A stretch of 64,000 nucleotides of DNA, taken from NCBI RefSeq assembly GCF_024648885.1, contig NZ_JANBBF010000010.1, positions 434,001 to 498,000 on the forward strand. Direction: 5' to 3'. The DNA is from Prauserella salsuginis. GTDB lineage: Bacteria > Actinomycetota > Actinomycetes > Mycobacteriales > Pseudonocardiaceae. A model generated the notes under the pieces. That model was not told the DNA's origin and did not search any database. It saw only the letters and a list, made by a program, of their open reading frames with translations. Position numbers and translations under genes: made by a program. Of the stretch, positions 21,515-30,023 are shown piece after piece. Numbering within the stretch: position 1 is the first letter of the stretch; each line of letters begins with the position of its first letter.

Positions 21515-22411
21515 ATGCACCGCACGTTTTCGCATGCCCGAACGACTTCCAGCTCACGCAGTATCGACTCACGCAGTATCGGCCCGACATCGCAGCCGAG
21601 GCCGCCGGGGCTGCGACGGGCGTTGGTCGTCGCAGCGGCCGCAGTCCTGCCGTTGACGGCGATCCCCGCGACGGCGATCCCGGCCGCGGCATCGGCGGAG
21701 GCGGCGAGCGCACCGGAGGCGGGCCCGACATCACCCGGTTCACCCGGACAGGAAGGCGGGCTGTCGGCGCAGTATCCGGCTGCCGGTCCGTTCGATGTGG
21801 GCGGATCTCCGGATCGGAGCGGCTTCACCGTCGTTCGTCCGGAGCCGACGCAGCGTGACTGGTCGCCGCTTCACCCGGACAAGTGGAGCTTCTCCGACCG
21901 GCAGGTGATCCAGGCCGAGCGGGGAGACCCGCCGGAGGGTCCGCGCAGGCCGTTCGAGTACGCGATCGTCGACGCGGGCCCCGAACTGGGATCGGTTCGC
22001 TACCGCGCCACGGTGCGCATCGACGAACCCGTGACCCGAAACGACCGCGACGTCGTCCTGATCTTCAACTACCGGTCGCCGACGAGCTTCTACTACGTCC
22101 ACCTGTCGCAGGACAACACGATCTACCCGCACAACGGCATCTTCAAGGTCGACGACGCCGACCGGGAACGCATCGACGACCAGTGGAACGGCGAGTCCGG
22201 CGCAAGGCCCGCGATCGACGACCGCGAGTGGCACGACGTGCGTGTCGACCACCACGCGCCGTCCGGTCGTATCGCCGTTCACATCGACGGTTCTCCGAAG
22301 CCGTTGATGACGGCCAAGGACACGACGTTCTCGGGTGGCCGCATCGGGTTCGGATCGTTCGACAACTACGGGCGCATTCGCGACGTGACCGCCGTCGGTG
22401 TCCGCGACTGA
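21515..22411 (+). CDS. Secreted DUF1080-like (concanavalin-fold) protein
   Basis: A 298-residue exported protein. ATG 21515 follows GGGGAGGA. The N-terminus is long and Ser/Arg-rich before a hydrophobic export segment ('ALVVAAAAVLPLTAIPATAI', about residues 35-55), then a Pro/Ser/Gly linker. Residues 110-298 look like a DUF1080/LamG jelly-roll: 'SVRYRATVRIDEPV', 'VVLIFNYRSPTSFYYVHLSQ', 'WHDVRVDHH' and 'GRIGFGSFDNYGRIRDV'. Such domains bind or hydrolyse keto-sugars and glycans; no catalytic claim is made here. It lies behind a LacI-type operator and precedes a secreted sugar dehydrogenase, so a role in extracellular carbohydrate use is inferred. Confidence 0.78.
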   Translation: MHRTFSHARTTSSSRSIDSRSIGPTSQPRPPGLRRALVVAAAAVLPLTAIPATAIPAAASAEAASAPEAGPTSPGSPGQEGGLSAQYPAAGPFDVGGSPDRSGFTVVRPEPTQRDWSPLHPDKWSFSDRQVIQAERGDPPEGPRRPFEYAIVDAGPELGSVRYRATVRIDEPVTRNDRDVVLIFNYRSPTSFYYVHLSQDNTIYPHNGIFKVDDADRERIDDQWNGESGARPAIDDREWHDVRVDHHAPSGRIAVHIDGSPKPLMTAKDTTFSGGRIGFGSFDNYGRIRDVTAVGVRD

Positions 22412-22550
22412 CGACTGGAGATCCACTGTAGACGTCCCGGTGTGGCGGGATCGCCGCCACATTTCGGGCGGGCCGGCGTGCACTCGCACTCGCGCCGGCC
22501 GCAAACCGATCCAAGCACGTGAAAACCATGAGCACGTGGGATGGAGTCCA

Positions 22551-24890
22551 ATGATGGGCAACAGAAAATGGTGGGTGTCCGCCGTGACCGCGGCGGTGCT
22601 CACGATGACCCTGTCGGCGCCGCCGGCGGGCGGAGCGCCACCGGCGGAAAGCGGGCCGGCGACGGGTGACGAACCGATCACAGACCCGATCCCCGAGGAT
22701 CCGAAGCCTGCGGAACTGGGATTGGTGCTGGAGGAGTACGCCCAGCTGCCGGAGACCGAACCGACGCCGCCGCCGACGGACGAGCGTCTGATGCGGCACA
22801 ACCGAATCAACTACATCGGGGAGGTGCCGGACGGCTCGGGCCGGAAGTACGTGCCGGACCTCAACGGCCCGATGTATCTGCTCTCCGACGACGGTGAGCA
22901 GCACGAGTATCTCGACATGCGCTCCGAGGACGAGTACTTCTTCTCCGGTAGGGGTATGGGAACGGGATTCGGCTTCGTCACGTTCCATCCGGAGTTCGCC
23001 GAGAACGGCAAGTTCTACACGGTGCATTCGGTCGGCGAGGAGGGAATCGCCGAGAACGAGCCGACGTATCCCAACCAGCAGGACGCGACGGTGCAGAGCG
23101 TCGTGACCGAGTGGACGGCGGATGATCCGTCGGCGAACACGTTCTCGGGAACCCATCGCGAGATCTTCCGGTTCGGTTTCGCGACACAGATCCACGCGAT
23201 CCAGCAGATCGACTTCAACCCGACGGCCGAGCCCGGTGACGAGGACTACGGCCTGCTGTACCTGGCGGTCGGCGACGGCGGAGACGGTGTCGGCACCGAT
23301 ATTCCGCAGGAGCTCGACAACCCGGCGGGCAAGATCCTCCGCATCGACCCGGAGGGCACGAACGGTCCCAACGGCGAGTACGGCATTCCGGAGTCGAACC
23401 CGTTCGTCGGCGAGGAAGGCGCGCTCGGCGAGATCTATGCGCTGGGCATGCGGGATCCGCACCGATTCACGTGGGACCCCGAGGGCAAGAACGACATGTA
23501 CCTCGGCCACATCGGACAGCGAGCGCTCGAAGCGGTGTACAAGGTCGAGAAGGGCGACAACCTCGGGTGGAGCGAACGCGAGGGTCGCTTCCGGTTCGAC
23601 CCGGAGAAGCAGTGCGTGCTGTATCCGTTGCCGCCCGACGACGCCAAGTACGGCTACACCTACCCGGTGGCGGCCTACGATCACGATGCACCCGACAACT
23701 GGCCGTGCAATTCGGACAGTGGCCACGCGATCTCCGGCGGTCAGGTGTACCGCGGCGACGTCCATCCGGAGCTGCAGGGCAAGTACATCTTCGGCGACCT
23801 GGTCGACGGTGAGGTCTTCAGCACCGAGGCCGCCGACATGAGCCGCGGCAAGAATCGTGAACCGATCACCGAGGTGCAGCTGTTCGACTCGGACGGCGAC
23901 CGCAAGCGGATGAGCGACTTCGTCGACGACGGCCGGGTCGACCTGCGGTTCGGCACCGACGCGGCGGGCGAGCTGTACCTGCTGGCCAAGGCGAACGGCA
24001 AGATCTGGAAGGTCACCGACGTGAAGCCGGCGGAGCCGTCGGAGGTCACCGATGACGTGTCGGACAACCTGGTCGCGCACTACGACTTCGAGCATCCGTT
24101 CGCTGTGGACGGTGCGAAGGAGGCCGGTCAGGGCAGCGCCAACACGCTGCTGGACCTGGTCAACGGCGGCGAGGACATGCGCGTCGACGGCGGGGCGTTC
24201 CCCGGCAGCAACAACTCGTTGCAGCTGAAGCAGGTGAATCCGGGCCAGGTCGGAAACGACGACTGGAAGGCCGGCCTGTGGGACGGCGACGCCGACGGTG
24301 TCGAGGCGTTGGACGCGTTCAACGCCGCCGACGGGATCACGGTGATGGGCTGGGTGAAGATGACGGGTGAGAACCCGAGCCCCGAACCGTCGTCGGACGA
24401 CCCGGACGCGCGGTACAACTCCGTCGGCCTGGCTGGCGTGCTGAGCGGCGATTCGGACGGCCACGACGTGCGTGCGCTGCTCGAGCTGATCGAGGTCGAC
24501 GGCGAGATGCAGCTGGTGGCTCTGGGCAGGCGCCTGGACGGTGGCGAGTCGCAGATGTTCGCGGCCGACCGGGACTGGCGTGAGCTCCTGCCGCAGGACG
24601 AGTGGGTGCACCTGGCGGCCACGTTCGACTACACGACCGGCGAGATGGCGTTGTATCGCAACGGCGAGCCGCTCGAGGGGTCGTACGTCAAGGACGGTGA
24701 CCCGTGGCAGGTGGACGGTTCGCCGACGAGTGCGACGAATCCGCGCGGCATCAAGATCGGCGGTAGCTTCCCGCAGAACACGGCGGAGAAGAATCCGTGC
24801 AACTGCAGCATGGATTCGCTGATGTTCCTGGACGAGGCTGCCGACGGTTCGACGATCGCCGAGCAGTACGCCCGCTTCCGGGGCGAGTAA
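22551..24890 (+). CDS. Secreted PQQ-type sugar dehydrogenase with C-terminal LamG domain
   Basis: A 779-residue exported protein with a signal peptide (residues 1-30, 'VSAVTAAVLTMTLSAPPAGG'). Residues 110-500 resemble soluble glucose/sorbosone dehydrogenases (GSDH): 'GFVTFHPEF', 'LLYLAVGDGGDG', 'NPAGKILRIDPEG', 'YALGMRDPHRFTWDPEG', 'DNLGWSEREGRF' and 'GDLVDGEVF'. Residues 540-775 form a LamG-like domain ('VMGWVKM', 'WVHLAATFDYTTGEMALYRN'). It would oxidise sugars or glycans outside the cell using PQQ; whether the organism makes PQQ is not visible. Two ATGs (22551, 22554) follow GGATGGAG. It probably shares the LacI-controlled promoter upstream. Confidence 0.85.
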   Translation: MMGNRKWWVSAVTAAVLTMTLSAPPAGGAPPAESGPATGDEPITDPIPEDPKPAELGLVLEEYAQLPETEPTPPPTDERLMRHNRINYIGEVPDGSGRKYVPDLNGPMYLLSDDGEQHEYLDMRSEDEYFFSGRGMGTGFGFVTFHPEFAENGKFYTVHSVGEEGIAENEPTYPNQQDATVQSVVTEWTADDPSANTFSGTHREIFRFGFATQIHAIQQIDFNPTAEPGDEDYGLLYLAVGDGGDGVGTDIPQELDNPAGKILRIDPEGTNGPNGEYGIPESNPFVGEEGALGEIYALGMRDPHRFTWDPEGKNDMYLGHIGQRALEAVYKVEKGDNLGWSEREGRFRFDPEKQCVLYPLPPDDAKYGYTYPVAAYDHDAPDNWPCNSDSGHAISGGQVYRGDVHPELQGKYIFGDLVDGEVFSTEAADMSRGKNREPITEVQLFDSDGDRKRMSDFVDDGRVDLRFGTDAAGELYLLAKANGKIWKVTDVKPAEPSEVTDDVSDNLVAHYDFEHPFAVDGAKEAGQGSANTLLDLVNGGEDMRVDGGAFPGSNNSLQLKQVNPGQVGNDDWKAGLWDGDADGVEALDAFNAADGITVMGWVKMTGENPSPEPSSDDPDARYNSVGLAGVLSGDSDGHDVRALLELIEVDGEMQLVALGRRLDGGESQMFAADRDWRELLPQDEWVHLAATFDYTTGEMALYRNGEPLEGSYVKDGDPWQVDGSPTSATNPRGIKIGGSFPQNTAEKNPCNCSMDSLMFLDEAADGSTIAEQYARFRGE

Positions 24891-24899
24891 GCGATCACG

Positions 24900-24938
24900 C
24901 AGCGGTGGGCCGTACCGGTTCGGTGCGGCCCACCGCTG
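24900..24938 (+). terminator. Hairpin terminator after the sugar dehydrogenase
   Basis: Perfect 13-bp stem (24900-24912 with 24926-24938) and 13-nt loop, 10 bp after the stop codon. Confidence 0.8.
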
Positions 24939-24953
24939 CTGTTCGACCCTTGT

Positions 24954-25023
24954 CCCGGAGCCCGGAGCCCGGAGCCCGGAGCCCGGAGCCCGGAGCCCGG
25001 AGCCCGGAGCCCGGAGCCCGGAG
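24954..25023. repeat. 7-bp tandem repeat CCCGGAG, ten perfect copies
   Basis: Ten uninterrupted copies of CCCGGAG. Because 7 is not a multiple of 3 and no gene covers it, this is a non-coding microsatellite, probably unstable by slippage. Confidence 0.95.
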
Positions 25024-25590
25024 ACCGCTGCGGCGAGGGCCACCACGGCAGCTGCGGCGACGATCAGCGTGCCGCCGACGGCCGCGCTCCCCGTCCGCCG
25101 CGCCCGCCCCCTGGAATCCGCAACACACCTCCCGGAGGGCGCAACACGGGTCCTGGAATCCGAAACACGGCGCCCGGAGGGCGCAACACGGCCGAACTCA
25201 GTTCTCGCGGTGCGGCGCCGCTGCCCCTCCGACGTCCCGGGAGGAGCCGAGCGAGCCCCCGGCGAGCAACGGCGGCTCACCCACGCAACGCAACACACGT
25301 CCCCGGCTGCCGCGCCCTACGAGTCCCCGCACCCGCATGGCACCCGAGCAGCCGAGCGAGCGCCGGCGAGCAACGGCGGACGCCCCACGCGACGCAACGC
25401 ACGACCCCCGACGCCCGCACCTCACGAGAGCTCGCACCCGCACGTATTCGGCAGTAGGCCGGCGAGCGCAGCGAGCACGGCCGGACCCACCCCGCCACCG
25501 CAACTCACGTCCTGCATCGCCACCACAGGCAGGGGGTCCGGGGGCGGAGCCCGCCGGGCCGGGGTGTGGGGGCTGCGCCCCCACAAGACA
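25024..25590. repeat. Diverged minisatellite region, non-coding
   Basis: No gene is supported. A 41-42-bp unit occurs twice from about 25108 (CTGGAATCCG(C/A)AACAC then CCCGGAGGGCGCAACACGG). A longer unit of about 110 bp occurs twice with drift (from about 25248 and about 25356), sharing GGCGAGCAACGGCGG and a run of ACGCRACGCAAC. A similar GGAAGCCGCAACACGGG lies at 5366-5382 after the LysR gene, so this is a dispersed family. Open frames here read as Arg/Pro-rich nonsense on both strands. Confidence 0.6.
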
Positions 25591-25598
25591 TAAAGAAA

Positions 25599-25635
25599 GA
25601 GACCCTTGTCCACGCTTTCCGCGGACAAGGGTCTC
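25599..25635 (-). terminator. Intrinsic terminator of tRNA-Pro
   Basis: Perfect 13-bp stem (25599-25611 with 25623-25635) followed on the minus strand by TTTCTTT, about 10 bp downstream of the tRNA 3' end. Confidence 0.85.
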
Positions 25636-25644
25636 CCTCTTTCG

Positions 25645-25718
25645 TCGGGGTGGCGGGATTTGAACCCACGACCTCCTCGACCCGAACGAGGCACGCTACC
25701 AAGCTGCGCCACACCCCG
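25645..25718 (-). tRNA. tRNA-Pro (anticodon CGG)
   Basis: 74 nt on the minus strand. The acceptor stem CGGGGTG/CACCCCG with discriminator A, a D-arm (GCGCAGCTTGGTAGCGTGC), an anticodon stem CCTCG/CGAGG holding loop TTCGGGT (anticodon CGG, reads CCG) and a T-arm containing GGGTTCAAATCCC are all visible. CCA is not encoded. A terminator follows directly. Confidence 0.96.
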
Positions 25719-25762
25719 ATGATGTGTTCACCGGTCTCCCGGTGAGCGGGTCGGGAAACAGT

Positions 25763-26716
25763 CTAGCGGACTTCGCTGCGGGCTTTGCGGCGGGTGGTCC
25801 TTCTGGCGGTGGTGTCCCTGCGGGTGGTCGGTGAACTGCGGGGAACGAGGGTGAGCAGGCTTGCTTCGGGCGGGCAGGCGAACCGGGCCGGGGCGTACGG
25901 CGAGGTGCCGAGTCCTGCGGAGACACCGAGCCACATGTCGGCGCCCCACCGGGAGACGCCTCGGGCGCGGGAGCGGTCGAGTTCACAGTTGGTGACGAGG
26001 GCGCCGATGCCGGGGATGCGGAGCTGTCCGCCGTGGGTGTGGCCTGCGAGGACGAGGTCGTAGCCCTCGGAGGCGAACGGGTCGAGCACGCGCGGTTCGG
26101 GCGAGTGGGTGATGCCGAGCTTCATCACGATCTCGGCGTCGACGGGGCCTGCGATCTCGTTGAAGCGGTCGCGGCGCAGGTGGGGGTCGTCGACGCCGGC
26201 GGCGAAGATGCGCTGGCCTGCGACGTCGAAGGTGGTGCGGCGGTGGGTGAGGTCCTGCCAGCCGCGTTCGATCATCGCTGCGCGCAGGTCCTGCCAGGGC
26301 AGGTGCCTGCCGTGGATCCGCTTCTTGCGGCCCTTGGGCATGAGGTAACGAGCGGGGTTCTTCGGTTTGGGCGCGTAGTAGTCGTTGCTGCCGAAGATGA
26401 ACACGCCGGGCCGATCGAGCAGCGGTCCCAGCGCGCGGAGCACGTGCGGCACCGCGCGTCGGTGGGCGAGGTTGTCGCCGGTGTTGACGACGAGGTCGGG
26501 TTCGAGTTCGTCGAGGGCGGCGACCCAGCGTTGTTTGGACTTCTGGCCGGGCAGCATGTGCAGATCGGAGATGTGGAGGATGCGAATGGGGTAGGCGTCG
26601 TCGTCGAGGACGGGCAGCACGGCGGTGCGCAGCGTCCAGTTCCTGCGTTCGACGCCGACGGCATAGCCGAGCGTCGCGGCGCCGACGGCCGCCGTCGTGG
26701 TGACGAGGCGCTTCAT
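25763..26716 (-). CDS. Metallophosphoesterase (calcineurin-like), membrane-anchored
   Basis: A 317-residue phosphoesterase with ATG behind AAGGAGA. An N-terminal hydrophobic stretch (residues 5-22, 'TTAAVGAATLGYAVGV') may anchor it. The di-metal motifs are 'ISDLHML' (about residue 50), 'NTGDNL' (about residue 79), 'FGSNDYY' (in place of GNHE, about residue 108) and 'GHTHGGQ' (about residue 233). It corresponds to Rv3683 in M. tuberculosis and, as there, lies next to the ponA2-type PBP gene. YaeI-like relatives act on UDP-lipid or nucleotide substrates; the target here is unknown. The C-terminal 35 residues are Arg/Thr-rich. Confidence 0.9.
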   Translation of the reverse strand: MKRLVTTTAAVGAATLGYAVGVERRNWTLRTAVLPVLDDDAYPIRILHISDLHMLPGQKSKQRWVAALDELEPDLVVNTGDNLAHRRAVPHVLRALGPLLDRPGVFIFGSNDYYAPKPKNPARYLMPKGRKKRIHGRHLPWQDLRAAMIERGWQDLTHRRTTFDVAGQRIFAAGVDDPHLRRDRFNEIAGPVDAEIVMKLGITHSPEPRVLDPFASEGYDLVLAGHTHGGQLRIPGIGALVTNCELDRSRARGVSRWGADMWLGVSAGLGTSPYAPARFACPPEASLLTLVPRSSPTTRRDTTARRTTRRKARSEVR

Positions 26717-26787
26717 GAAGTCTCCTTGCCCAGCAGATGCACGCGCCCAGCGTACGCGCGTGTGGCGAAGTGTCAGGGGCGCGTCGA

Positions 26788-27060
26788 GCCGGTGCCGTGA
26801 CGCAGTCGTCGCCGCGTTTCCGGGACGGCGAACACCAGCGCGATCGCCGTCCCGATCCGGTCGGCCACCACAACGGCCGGAGAGCGGCGAACCCGATGAC
26901 GTACAGGGCGGCGACCCGGGCCCACAGCAGGGTCAGCCGAAGCGACAGCGGCAGCGGTGCGGCGGCGGCATGGTGCGGCGGAGGCAGTGGCGCGGCGGCA
27001 TGGTGGTGACCACGACGGCGGTCACCACCATGCCGAACCCCAGGAGCACGACGTGCACGG
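26788..27060 (-). pseudogene. Possible decayed small membrane protein gene
   Basis: Three hydrophobic stretches read consecutively on the minus strand, but in three different frames: 'VVLLGFGMVVTAVVVTTM', then 'RLTLLWARVAALYVIGFAAL', then 'VVADRIGTAIALVFAVPETR' ending 'GSTRP-stop'. Together they resemble a three-helix membrane protein broken by two frameshifts. It could equally be chance in GC-rich DNA, or sequencing error. It lies in the 456-bp gap between the PBP and metallophosphoesterase genes, which are on the same strand. Nothing else is seen in this gap. Confidence 0.3.
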
Positions 27061-27172
27061 CTACGCACCAGCCGGAACTGCCGGCCTCCGGTCGGCAGCC
27101 GCGAACGGTCGGCCGACCGGACACCGAGGGCTGTCGCGGTGTCTCGCCGCCGCTGTCAACGGCTGCCAGGCC

Positions 27173-29287
27173 TCATTCGTAGCGGGGGCTGGGCTTCGGG
27201 AGCTGGCGGACCGGTTCCCCTTCCATGATCTTCTTCATGGCGTTGAACCAGGTGCGGGCCGGGGCCTTGCCGCCGAAGATGTTGCCCTCGCCGTCGACCG
27301 AGTAGACGTTCCCCGGACCGCTGTCCACGATGCCGCCCGTCGGGCGCTCCGGTTTGAAGATCATCGACGCGCCGGCCAGCTGGGGCGTGCCGCCGATGAA
27401 CGCACCGGAGGCGTTGTTCTGCGTCGTGCCCGTCTTGCCGATCATCGGGCGTGACCAGTCGACCGCCTCGGCCGCGGCGGCCGACGTGCCACCCGGGAGG
27501 TCGTCTTTGCTCATGCCGACGGCCAGCGAGTTCGCCAGGTCCTCGTTGACGACCTGCTGGCAAGGGTTCTCGTCGATCTTCACCGGGTCGCCGTTGCGGT
27601 CGGTGACCTCGGCGACCGGGGTCGGCGGGCACCAGGTGCCGCCGCTGAGGATCGTCGCGGCGACGTTGGACATCTCCAGCGGGTTCGTCGGGCTGACGCC
27701 GAGGGTGAACGACGGTATGCCGCGGGTGTTCGCTCGCGGGCCGTAGAACTTCCGCTGGGGCAGGGAGTACATGGAGCTGTCGGCATCGGGGTCGACCGGA
27801 CCGCCGTTGGCGGCGTTCGACTGCATCGTCCGGCGCATGCCGAGCTTGTAGGCCATGTCGAGGACCGGCTTCATGCCGACGCGGTCGACGAGGTGCACGA
27901 ACGTCGTGTTCGGCGACTTGGCGAGCGCGTCCTGCAGGGTCATGCTGGCGGGGTACTCACCCGCGTTGCCCACCGTGTAGGGGTTCGTGCCGTCACTGAA
28001 GTTCCTCGCCGTGTACGACCCGGGTGACGGCAGCGAGTCGAAGATGCCGACCCCGGCGTGTTCCATCGCCGCGGCGGCCGTGAAGATCTTGTAGCTCGAC
28101 CCAGCGCCGGTGACGTTCCACGTGTCGGACGGCAGCGCGTAGGTGGTTTGGCCCGCTTCCTTGTCCAGTCCGTAGTCGCGGTTGGCGGCCAACGCCACCA
28201 CCTCGTGCCGCTTCTTGCCCGGCCGGACCATGGCCAACGTGTTGGCGATGTTCTCCTGCATCTTGGGCACCTGCTCCTCGGCGGAGCGCTTGGCGATGCG
28301 GTTGATCCGCCGGTCGAGCGTGGTGCGGATCGTGTACCCGCCGTCGTAGAGGTCTTCCTTCGAGATGCCCGAGCGGATCAGGTAGTCCTCGACGTACTGG
28401 CAGAAGAACCCGTGCTCGGGGCCCGCACCGACACAGTTCGCCGCGGGCTTGTTCGGGCCGCCCTTCGCCACGCCCAGCGGCTCCTTCTTGATCCGCTCCG
28501 CGTCCTCGGCCGACAGCTTGCGGTTGTCGACCATCGAGTCGAGCACCATGTTGCGGCGGTTCTTGGCACCCTCGGGGTTGTTCCACGGGTCGAGCACCGC
28601 CGGGTTGTTCACCATGCCGGCGAGCATCGCCGACTGGCCGACGTCCAGTTTGTCGGGCGTGGTGTTGAAGTAAGCCCGCGCGGCCCCGCCGACACCGTAG
28701 ATCTGCCGCGAGAACTCGACGACGTTCAGATACCCGGCGAGGATCTCGTCCTTCGACATCCGCGTCTCGAGCTGGATCGCGATGCGCGCTTCCTTGAGCT
28801 TGCGCGCGATGGTCTGTTCCTGTGCGCGCTGCTGGCCGATCTCGTCGTCGCGGTAGGTGACGTTGATCAGATAGTTCTTCACGTACTGCTGCGTCAACGT
28901 CGAGGCGCCCTGCGTGTCGCCGCCCGAGGAGTTGCTGATCGCGGCGCGCAGCGTGCCCTTCCAGTCGACGCCCGTGTGCTCGTAGAAGCGGCGGTCCTCG
29001 ATCGAGATCAGCGCCCACTTCATGGCGTCGGAGATCTGATCGGGTTTGGTCGGTACGCGGTACTGGTTGTACAGCGTCGCGATCGGCTTGCCGCTCTTGT
29101 CCGTGACCGTCGTCAGCTGTGGCGGCGGCTCGTCGGCCAGCTCGGCCGACATCGACTCCACGGTCTCGCTCGCCTGGTTCGACACGACACCGGCGGCTCC
29201 GACCACAGGAAAGAGGATCCCCGCCACCAGCACACCGGCCAGCAGGCAGAGACCAACCAGCTTCAGCAGACCGCTTCTCTTACGCAC
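27173..29287 (-). CDS. Class A penicillin-binding protein (PonA2-like)
   Basis: A 704-residue bifunctional peptidoglycan synthase anchored by one N-terminal helix (residues 8-32). The glycosyltransferase domain (GT51) carries the catalytic Glu in 'IEDRRFYEHTGVD' (about residue 98), then 'GASTLTQQYVKN' and 'RKLKEARIAIQLE'. The transpeptidase domain has SSYK (SxxK, about residue 416), SPN (SxN, about residue 475) and KTGTT (about residue 630). The protein ends about 75 residues after KTG, so it lacks the C-terminal PASTA domain of M. tuberculosis PonA2. It is divergent from whiB, matching the Rv3681c-Rv3682 arrangement. Confidence 0.95.
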   Translation of the reverse strand: MRKRSGLLKLVGLCLLAGVLVAGILFPVVGAAGVVSNQASETVESMSAELADEPPPQLTTVTDKSGKPIATLYNQYRVPTKPDQISDAMKWALISIEDRRFYEHTGVDWKGTLRAAISNSSGGDTQGASTLTQQYVKNYLINVTYRDDEIGQQRAQEQTIARKLKEARIAIQLETRMSKDEILAGYLNVVEFSRQIYGVGGAARAYFNTTPDKLDVGQSAMLAGMVNNPAVLDPWNNPEGAKNRRNMVLDSMVDNRKLSAEDAERIKKEPLGVAKGGPNKPAANCVGAGPEHGFFCQYVEDYLIRSGISKEDLYDGGYTIRTTLDRRINRIAKRSAEEQVPKMQENIANTLAMVRPGKKRHEVVALAANRDYGLDKEAGQTTYALPSDTWNVTGAGSSYKIFTAAAAMEHAGVGIFDSLPSPGSYTARNFSDGTNPYTVGNAGEYPASMTLQDALAKSPNTTFVHLVDRVGMKPVLDMAYKLGMRRTMQSNAANGGPVDPDADSSMYSLPQRKFYGPRANTRGIPSFTLGVSPTNPLEMSNVAATILSGGTWCPPTPVAEVTDRNGDPVKIDENPCQQVVNEDLANSLAVGMSKDDLPGGTSAAAAEAVDWSRPMIGKTGTTQNNASGAFIGGTPQLAGASMIFKPERPTGGIVDSGPGNVYSVDGEGNIFGGKAPARTWFNAMKKIMEGEPVRQLPKPSPRYE

Positions 29288-29457
29288 GCAGCCAGGGTAC
29301 GCATAGCAGCCGTCACGTGCGGGTTGGCTACACGGCGCGGTGCCGGGGCGCCGATACCCACTTCAGTGGAGAAAGCTCCAAGCCCCGATCCGAAACATTG
29401 TAGCCACCTGCACTTGACCGTGTGGTCATTCGCGAAAACAAATCCGAACTTCGTCGG

Positions 29458-29487
29458 TTGGATATGGGAACCGACCGTGTCTACAGT
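29458..29487 (+). promoter_or_regulatory. Candidate promoter of the whiB gene
   Basis: TTGGAT (29458-29463), 18-bp spacer, TACAGT (29482-29487). It would give a 5' untranslated region of about 165 nt before the WhiB start. It is the best -35/-10 match in the 370-bp gap shared with the divergent PBP gene. Confidence 0.4.
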
Positions 29488-29657
29488 CCGTCAACATCTC
29501 ACGAGGCAACGCTCACAAGGGGAGGCGTTGCGGAGGGACCGTGAGAACACAGGGAGAGAGAGCGACCAGTCGCAGCGGCGAGGCTGAGGCGCCACGACCA
29601 GGCGGCCCGAGGCATGGCAACTGCGCAGGTCACAACAGGTAGGAGCTGGGGGTCGTG

Positions 29658-29957
29658 ATGAACACCAACCAGTCGAGCTGGCGTATCCAGGCGTACTGCC
29701 GGGACACGGACCCGGACGGACTGTTCGTCCGCGGCGCAGAGCAGAATCGCGCGAAGGTCATCTGCATGGGCTGCCCCGTGCGGACCGAATGTCTCGCCGA
29801 GGCGCTCGACAACCGGATCGATTTCGGTGTCTGGGGAGGAATGACCGAACGGGAACGGCGTGCGCTGCTGCGCAAGCGCCCCGAGGTGCACAGCTGGTGG
29901 GACCTTCTCGAGTCGGCCAAACGTGAATACGAGCCCGCCGGCGCGGGTTCGAGCTGA
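29658..29957 (+). CDS. WhiB-family iron-sulfur transcription regulator (WhiB4/WblA group)
   Basis: A 99-residue Wbl protein; GTG 29655 and ATG 29658 are adjacent starts. Four cluster-binding cysteines are present: one in 'AYCRDTDPD' and three in 'CMGCPVRTEC'. They are followed by the 'GVWGGMTERERR' turn and a basic C-terminal region. Wbl proteins bind sigma factor A through a [4Fe-4S] cluster and tune transcription under redox or developmental cues. Position next to PBP and ArsA ATPase genes matches M. tuberculosis whiB4 and Streptomyces wblA. Confidence 0.95.
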   Translation: MNTNQSSWRIQAYCRDTDPDGLFVRGAEQNRAKVICMGCPVRTECLAEALDNRIDFGVWGGMTERERRALLRKRPEVHSWWDLLESAKREYEPAGAGSS

Positions 29958-29967
29958 CACGCCGGAC

Positions 29968-29998
29968 GGGTGGACGCCGGCCCGGCCGGTGTCCACCC
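29968..29998. terminator. Bidirectional hairpin terminator
   Basis: 13-bp stem (29968-29980 with 29986-29998, one G-T wobble) and a 5-nt loop, in the 66-bp gap between the convergent whiB and ArsA genes. Confidence 0.7.
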
Positions 29999-30023
29999 CT
30001 CACGACCTTCGGACCCCGGTGCG

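Noticed and set aside
24954-25023. CRISPR-like array
   Set aside because: Units are 7 bp and contiguous without spacers, and no cas genes are present.
22143-25298. 1051-codon open frame on the minus strand
   Set aside because: Antisense shadow of the sugar dehydrogenase and its neighbours. Long false frames are usual in DNA of this GC content.
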